64,000 nt of DNA from Fimbriimonadales bacterium. GTDB lineage: Bacteria > Armatimonadota > Fimbriimonadia > Fimbriimonadales > GBS-DC. The DNA is taken from the NCBI GenBank assembly GCA_025998675.1, contig AP024673.1, forward strand, positions 1,639,221-1,703,220. Reading direction: 5' to 3'. Below the pieces are notes generated by a model. It made no database searches, was not told the origin of the DNA, and saw nothing but the letters and a program-made list of their open reading frames with translations. A program made the translations under genes and the position numbers. Every line of letters begins with the position of its first letter. Positions within the stretch are counted from its first letter, which is position 1. Shown piece by piece: positions 59,259 to 64,000 of the stretch.

Positions 59259-61091
59259 ATGTGCGGGATCACGGGATATATTGGCGCGCGTCCGCCGCTG
59301 GAGATTGCGCTGGATACGCTGAAACGGCTGGAGTATCGCGGCTACGATTCGGCGGGCGTCGCCTTCTGGGGCGGCGAAAAACTGCAGGTAATGAAGCGCG
59401 CGGGCAAAATCCAGCAGCTCAGCGACCTGCTCAACGGCGTGGAGGCGCACGGGCTGGCGGTCTCCCATACGCGCTGGGCGACGCACGGCATCCCCAACGA
59501 CCCCAACGCCCATCCCCATACCGACGAACAGGGGCGCGTCGCCGTCGTACATAACGGCATCATCGAAAACTATCTCGAACTCAAGCAGGAGCTGCTCGCG
59601 CGCGGGCATCAGTTCCGCTCGGAGACCGACACGGAGGTACTGGCGCACCTGATTGAGGAGCAGCTCGTGCAGGGCTATCCGCCCGAAGAAGCGGTGCGCC
59701 GCGCCCTGCAGCCCGTGCGCGGCTCGTATGCCATCGCCGTGCTGTTCACCGACTACCCCGACCGCGTGGTGGTCGCCCGCAACGACTCACCGCTGGTGAT
59801 AGGGCTGGGCGAGGGCGAGAATTTTATCGCGTCGGACATCCCCGCGCTGCTGCCCTACACACGGCGCGTCATCCTGCTCGAAAACGGCGATGTGGGCGTC
59901 GTGACGCGCGACTCCGTGCAGCTCAGCCGACTGGACGGCGCACCCGTGGAGCGCCCGCCTGTCGAGATTACATGGTCCGCCGAAGCCGCCGAAAAGGGCG
60001 GACACGAACACTTCATGATTAAGGAGATTCTGGAGCAGCCCGAAGCGGTGCGCGACACCCTGCGCGGCAGGCTCAAGCCCAACGGCGGCATCCAGTTCCC
60101 CGAACTGAAACTGGAGGTGGAAGACTGGCAGAAGTTCCGACGCATTCTGATTGTGGCGTGCGGCACGGCGTACCATGCGGGGCTGATTGGCAAGCATGCG
60201 CTGGAACGGTGGCTGCGCCGCCCTGTGGAGGTGTATTACTCGTCCGAATTCCGCTACGGCGACCCGATCCTGCAGCCCAACACGCTGGCGGTGTTCATCA
60301 GTCAGTCGGGCGAGACGGCGGACACGCTCGCCGCGCTGCGCCTGTGCCGTGAGGCGGGCTACACCACGCTGGGCATCGTGAATGTGGTGGGCAGCAGCAT
60401 CGCCCGCGAATGCGACCATGTGATTTACACGCAGGCGGGTCCCGAAATCTCCGTCGCCTCCACCAAAGCTTACAGTACGCAGATTGCCGTGCTGTACCTG
60501 CTGGGGCTGTACCTCGCCGCCGTCAACGGCACGCTGCCGATGCAGACCTACTCAGAGGGCGTCAAGGGGTTGATGCAAACCCCCTCGCTGATTGCCCGCA
60601 GTCTGGAGACCGAATCGCAGGTGCGCGCGATTGCCGAGGGGCTCTACCAGACGCCGCTGGCGTTCTATCTGGGGCGCGGGGTGGACGCCTATGTCGCGTT
60701 GGAGGGCGCGCTCAAGCTCAAGGAGATTGCCTATGTGCCCACGCAGGAGCCGCCCGCCGGCGAGATGAAACACGGACCGCTCGCGCTGGTGGAGCCGGGC
60801 GTGATCGCCGTGTTCATCGCCACGCAAGAGCGCACCCGCGAGAAACTGCTGGGCAACCTCAAGGAAATCAAGGCGCGACAGGGCACTGTGTTCCTTGTGA
60901 CGACTGAAGACGACCACCTGCTGCCGCAGGAAGCCGATTACACTGTGTTCGTGCCCAAGCCGCCGCTGGAGGAGCTGTCGCCGCTGGCGAGCATCCCCGT
61001 GCTGCAGCTGTTCGCATACCATGTCGCGCGCCTGCGCGGGTGCGAAATCGACCAGCCGCGTAACCTCGCCAAGAGCGTGACGGTCGAGTAG
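59259..61091 (+). CDS. glmS: Glutamine-fructose-6-phosphate aminotransferase
   Basis: GlmS (610 residues) makes glucosamine-6-phosphate, the entry to UDP-GlcNAc for peptidoglycan and lipid A. The glutaminase half starts MCGITGYIG with the N-terminal Cys nucleophile and has SHTRWATHG; two SIS domains follow with SQSGETADT and STKAYSTQIA. KLKE and KHGP (isomerase Lys, Glu, His) and the final DQPRNLAKSVTVE Lys are kept. The loop usually HAEAYAAGE reads PTQEPPAGE here. The 60-nt leader (GGTATAAT at about 59209) is too short for a glmS ribozyme. Confidence 0.95.
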   Translation: MCGITGYIGARPPLEIALDTLKRLEYRGYDSAGVAFWGGEKLQVMKRAGKIQQLSDLLNGVEAHGLAVSHTRWATHGIPNDPNAHPHTDEQGRVAVVHNGIIENYLELKQELLARGHQFRSETDTEVLAHLIEEQLVQGYPPEEAVRRALQPVRGSYAIAVLFTDYPDRVVVARNDSPLVIGLGEGENFIASDIPALLPYTRRVILLENGDVGVVTRDSVQLSRLDGAPVERPPVEITWSAEAAEKGGHEHFMIKEILEQPEAVRDTLRGRLKPNGGIQFPELKLEVEDWQKFRRILIVACGTAYHAGLIGKHALERWLRRPVEVYYSSEFRYGDPILQPNTLAVFISQSGETADTLAALRLCREAGYTTLGIVNVVGSSIARECDHVIYTQAGPEISVASTKAYSTQIAVLYLLGLYLAAVNGTLPMQTYSEGVKGLMQTPSLIARSLETESQVRAIAEGLYQTPLAFYLGRGVDAYVALEGALKLKEIAYVPTQEPPAGEMKHGPLALVEPGVIAVFIATQERTREKLLGNLKEIKARQGTVFLVTTEDDHLLPQEADYTVFVPKPPLEELSPLASIPVLQLFAYHVARLRGCEIDQPRNLAKSVTVE

Positions 61092-61117
61092 CGGGTATCC
61101 TGTAGGCGGGTGAGAAT

Positions 61118-61687
61118 ATGCCAGCGGTGGCGACACGGCGCGGACTGACCGCCGAAGAGTTCTGGGAGCAGTACGCGGGCAAGCCCTACGAACTCGTGCG
61201 CGGGGAGGTTAAACCGAGGATGCCAGCGGGACTGGTTCATGGGATTGTCGCGATGCGTCTGGGGCGGCGGCTGGACACGGCGGCGGCTCAGGGCGGACAC
61301 GGGATTACTGTGGCTGCTGAAACAGGCTTTCGGCTGCGCACTTCGGGAGGCGAGTCGGTGCGCGCGCCCGATGTGGCGTTCATCCGCGCCGAACGCCTGC
61401 CACGCCCCCTGCCCAAAACCTTCGCCGACCTCGCCCCAGACCTCGTGGTGGAAATCAGCTCCCCCAGCGACAGCTACTCGGAGTTGCGCGACAAGGTGGA
61501 CGAGTGGCTGCAGGCGGGCGTGCAGGTGGTGTGGGTGGTAGACCCGCAGCGGCGGGTGGTGGAGGTGTTTCAGCCCGACCAGCCGTTGCGCGTGCTGCGC
61601 GAAGGCGATACGCTCACCGCTGAACCCCTGCTGCCGGGCTTCACGATAAACATCAGCGAACTGTTCGCCGACCTCGCGGAAGAGTAG
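61118..61687 (+). CDS. Uma2-family (DUF820) PD-(D/E)XK nuclease-like protein
   Basis: A 189-residue protein of the Uma2 family: LTAEEFWEQYAGKPYELVRGEV at the start, then RAPDVAFIRAERL and DLVVEISSPSDSYSELRDKVDEWLQAGVQVVWVVDP, which holds the D...E-x(S/K) restriction-like core and the Lys. These genes exist in many copies in cyanobacteria, Chloroflexi and related hot-spring bacteria; the biological role is not known. A GGGTATCCT box lies about 19 nt before the ATG. Confidence 0.88.
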   Translation: MPAVATRRGLTAEEFWEQYAGKPYELVRGEVKPRMPAGLVHGIVAMRLGRRLDTAAAQGGHGITVAAETGFRLRTSGGESVRAPDVAFIRAERLPRPLPKTFADLAPDLVVEISSPSDSYSELRDKVDEWLQAGVQVVWVVDPQRRVVEVFQPDQPLRVLREGDTLTAEPLLPGFTINISELFADLAEE

Positions 61688-61757
61688 GCGCCGCCAGGCG
61701 CTGTAGACATCCACGCGCATGGGAGCGCTCGATAGCGCAAAAGCTGCCCATGCTCTC

Positions 61758-61786
61758 TTGACATTCGGCGAAAAGTACGCTATAAT
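61758..61786 (+). promoter_or_regulatory. Consensus sigma-70 promoter of the HAF protein
   Basis: TTGACA (61758-61763), a 17-nt spacer TTCGGCGAAAAGTACGC and TATAAT (61781-61786). Hexamers and most of the spacer equal those at 51638-51666. The leader is about 53 nt. Confidence 0.9.
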
Positions 61787-61845
61787 AGGGATAGCCGCTG
61801 CGCCTTCTGGTGTGGGGCGGAAAACTCAGTCAATGAGGTAAAACA

Positions 61846-63063
61846 ATGCGACGAGATAGTTGGAATCGTCTGTACGCGCTGATGGGCGCAAGTGTCCTCT
61901 GGTTAGCCGCGACTGCAGGCTGGTCGCAGAGGCTCATCTGGCTCGGCGCCCTCCCTGACGGCAGTTCCAGCACAGCTCTTGCCGTCTCGGCGGACGGGCG
62001 TGCAGTCGTCGGCTGGGGATACGACGCCAGCGGGCAGTGGCGCGCCTTCCGCTGGACACAGGAAACCGGCATGCAGCACCTTGGCACACTGGGCGGGGAT
62101 GGGAGCATGGCGTATGGCGTCTCGGCGGATGGCGCGGTCGTCGTGGGCTGGGCGTCCAACGCCAGCCAGGAGTGGCGCGCCTTTCGCTGGACCCAAGCAG
62201 GTGGCATGCAAGACCTCGGCGACCTCGGCGCTGGTGAGACCCGTGCGTATGGCGTCTCGGCAGACGGCGCGGTGGTCGTCGGTACCTCCAGCAACCGCGC
62301 CTTTCGCTGGACCCAAGCGGGTGGCATGCAAGACCTCGGCACACTTGGCGGTTCATGGAGTTCGGCTCATGGCGTTTCGCCCGACGGGAGCGTAGTCGTC
62401 GGCTGGGCATACACCAGCACAGGGCAGAGCCGCGCTTTTCGTTGGGTGGGCGCAGCAGAGATGCAAGACCTGGGCGCGCTTTCAGATGCCGATAATAGCT
62501 ATGCTCAAGGCGTTTCGGCGGACGGGAATGTAGTCGTCGGCTGGGCAACCAACGCCAGCAATCAATCGCTTGCCTTTCGCTGGACACAGGAAACCGGCAT
62601 GCAAAACCTCGGCGCGCTCGGCGGCTGTTGTAGCGAAGCGAGTAGCGTTTCGGCGGACGGCGCGGTCGTCGTGGGATGGGCGCGCAACGCCAACCAAGAG
62701 GTGCGCGCTTTTCGCTGGCGAGCGGATACCAGCGCGATGGAAGACCTGAACCATGCCTACGCTAGCCTGCTCCGGAGTGGCTCGTATCTGGAATACGCCA
62801 ACGCCATCAGTCCCGACGGGCGTTACATCGTCGGGCAGGGCTATAACTCGGCGCGGGGACGCTATGAGGCCTATTTGCTGGATACGGATTCATCGCGACC
62901 TGCGGGCGATGTGGATGGCGACGGCTGCGTGAACGATAGCGACCTGCTCGCCGTGCTGTTCGCGTTCGGCAGCGGCGACGGCGTGGAAGACCTCAACAAC
63001 GACGGCGCGGTAGATGACGCGGACCTGCTGACGGTGTTGTTCAACTTCGGCGGCGGGTGTTAG
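61846..63063 (+). CDS. Secreted HAF-repeat protein with dockerin-like C-terminus
   Basis: A 405-residue exported protein. A signal peptide (ending ATAGWS) is followed by about seven HAF-type repeats of about 45 residues, each like GVSADGAVVVGWASNASQEW with RAFRWTQAGGMQDLGTLGG, which should form a beta-propeller-like fold. From about residue 352 a dockerin-like pair of calcium loops appears (DVDGDGCVNDSDLL and DLNNDGAVDDADLL), ending VLFNFGGGC. The same end is found in the protein at 27075. Function unknown; surface display is likely. Confidence 0.88.
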   Translation: MRRDSWNRLYALMGASVLWLAATAGWSQRLIWLGALPDGSSSTALAVSADGRAVVGWGYDASGQWRAFRWTQETGMQHLGTLGGDGSMAYGVSADGAVVVGWASNASQEWRAFRWTQAGGMQDLGDLGAGETRAYGVSADGAVVVGTSSNRAFRWTQAGGMQDLGTLGGSWSSAHGVSPDGSVVVGWAYTSTGQSRAFRWVGAAEMQDLGALSDADNSYAQGVSADGNVVVGWATNASNQSLAFRWTQETGMQNLGALGGCCSEASSVSADGAVVVGWARNANQEVRAFRWRADTSAMEDLNHAYASLLRSGSYLEYANAISPDGRYIVGQGYNSARGRYEAYLLDTDSSRPAGDVDGDGCVNDSDLLAVLFAFGSGDGVEDLNNDGAVDDADLLTVLFNFGGGC

Positions 63064-63068
63064 TGGTA

Positions 63069-63092
63069 GGGGGCGCACTGCCGTGCGCCCCC
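63069..63092 (+). terminator. Hairpin after the HAF gene
   Basis: GGGGGCGCAC (63069-63078) pairs with GTGCGCCCCC (63083-63092), loop TGCC, 5 nt after the stop. It closely resembles the hairpin at 27047-27068 after the other dockerin-like gene. No long T-run follows. Confidence 0.6.
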
Positions 63093-63162
63093 TACAATTC
63101 TCCGAATGCGCAGCCGCCTCCCCATTCCGTTGTACGCCAGAAGGCGCCAGTCGCCGCCGCGC

Positions 63163-64000
63163 CTACACCTCAACCGCAATCGCCCGCAACGCCTGCGCCG
63201 TCTCTTCGGGCAGCGTGTCGTTGATGAACACTCCCGCGCCCGACTCGGAGCCTGCAAGGTACTTCAACTTGTCGCGTGTGCGGTAGGGTGGGTAGAACTC
63301 GATATGAAACTGCCAGTAGGGGTACGCCTCGCCGTCGGTCGGGCGTGGGTGCTGCGCCATGATATACGGCATCGAGAAGCCCCAGAGACGGTCGTAGCGC
63401 AGCAGGGTGTCCTTGAGGATGCAGGCAAGCCCCGCAATTTCGTCGTCCGTGAGGTCGGCGAGGTCGCGACGGGGCGATTCGGGCGCCAGATAGACCTCAT
63501 ACGGATACCGCGCGAAAAACGGCACGAACGAGACCCAGCCGCCCCTCTGCTGCACAATCCGCCTGCCGTCCTGCAGCTCGTGGCGCAAAATCTCCAGCAG
63601 CAGGTTGCCGCCCGTCGATTCGTAGTAGCGGCGCATGGCGTCCCGTTCGCGCTCCAGTTTCGGCGGCAGAAACGGATAGGCGTAGATTTGCCCGTGTGGG
63701 TGGCTCAGCGTGACGCCAATCTCGCGCCCCTTGTTCTCGAAGATGAACACATACTGCACTTCGGGGCGCGCGCCAAGTTCAAGATAACGGTCGCGCCAGA
63801 CCGCAATCAGCTGCTCGATGCGATCAAGGGGCAGCTCGGCGAGGGTAGCGTCGTGGTCAGGCGTATACAGCGCCACCTCACACACGCCTTGCGCGGGCAT
63901 CACGGGCGAGAAGGGCGTCGGCGCGACGGCGGGCGTGGGCGGCTCGCGCAGTAGCGATGGGAAGCGGTTCTCGAACACCACAATCTCATAGTCGGGTTCG
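63163..64000 (-). CDS. galT: Galactose-1-phosphate uridylyltransferase (partial, N-terminus outside window)
   Basis: Leftward gene cut by the right edge; about 279 C-terminal residues are seen, and the frame is open to position 64000 (PDYEIVVFENRFPSL at the edge). GalT swaps UMP between UDP-glucose and galactose-1-phosphate in the Leloir pathway. The nucleophile His is in SHPHGQIYAYPF; the second histidine motif is YWQFHIEFYPP. It ends AIAVEV at 63163. An internal GTG at 63981 is not the likely start. Confidence 0.94.
   Translation of the reverse strand, partial: EPDYEIVVFENRFPSLLREPPTPAVAPTPFSPVMPAQGVCEVALYTPDHDATLAELPLDRIEQLIAVWRDRYLELGARPEVQYVFIFENKGREIGVTLSHPHGQIYAYPFLPPKLERERDAMRRYYESTGGNLLLEILRHELQDGRRIVQQRGGWVSFVPFFARYPYEVYLAPESPRRDLADLTDDEIAGLACILKDTLLRYDRLWGFSMPYIMAQHPRPTDGEAYPYWQFHIEFYPPYRTRDKLKYLAGSESGAGVFINDTLPEETAQALRAIAVEV

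Overview
The window is a GC-rich bacterial chromosome segment with ordinary housekeeping genes and many secreted proteins. The best guess for the host is a thermophilic Armatimonadota (formerly Armatimonadetes) bacterium. Grounds: a DUF1559-type prepilin with the pilin start and [13 protein letters not shown]-like segment common in that phylum, dockerin-like C-termini on secreted proteins, HAF-repeat and tail-fibre-like secreted proteins, and a lipid A operon, which implies a diderm envelope. This is inference from gene content; no marker phylogeny could be run.

Layout. 1-7.4 kb: uvrB (cut by the left edge), a CHASE4-HAMP-GGDEF cyclase, a VanW lipoprotein, an HD-GYP protein, ftsH and a SPOR protein. 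7.4-8.3 kb: a sigma-70 family gene with a sigma-54-like promoter. 8.3-10.4 kb: lysine riboswitch, dapB-dapA and tRNA-Pro(CGG). 10.4-17 kb: DinB-like, membrane, PD-(D/E)XK-like, acyl-CoA ligase and secreted glycosidase-like genes. 17-23.5 kb: cobalamin-binding domain, tatC, an unknown conserved protein and a PhoB/PhoR-type pair. 23.5-27 kb: Spy-like protein, ECF sigma/anti-sigma operon. 27-31 kb: leftward cluster of secreted proteins. 31-32.8 kb: ccmC/ccmD and an alpha-toroid protein. 32.9-38.2 kb: LptA/C-like-lpxC-fabZ-lpxA-lpxB operon. 38.2-40.9 kb: RHS remnant and an IS110 element. 40.9-44.3 kb: dapD, M20 peptidase, CBS protein, SAM hydrolase. 44.3-49.6 kb: murA-mreB, prepilin, DUF5916-like protein. 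50-63 kb: lnt, a 1286-aa repeat protein, subtilase, glycosyltransferase, glmS, Uma2, HAF/dockerin protein. 63.2 kb to the right edge: galT (cut).

Most striking find. The IS110 element (about 39493-40698) sits cleanly inside a 227-bp MITE-like repeat. The noncoding region before its transposase folds into hairpins whose loops carry short guides. These match the insertion site (CCCCTCT and the complement of CTCCCA) and the element's own ends (ACCCTTGC and the complement of CTGGT), as expected of a bridge RNA. The same 227-bp repeat occurs complete at 49734-49960 and, enlarged by exactly two 111-bp units, at 14181-14629; its core is also inserted in frame inside lpxC.

Other themes: two consensus sigma-70 promoters with near-identical spacers drive two secreted proteins; several genes have a -10 box so close to the start codon that their mRNAs should be leaderless or nearly so; two genes have their Shine-Dalgarno inside a hairpin; a second palindromic repeat family occurs four times. 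dapB-dapA (with a riboswitch) and dapD lie 31 kb apart and together supply lysine/diaminopimelate steps, while murA, glmS, lnt and the lpx genes serve the cell envelope.
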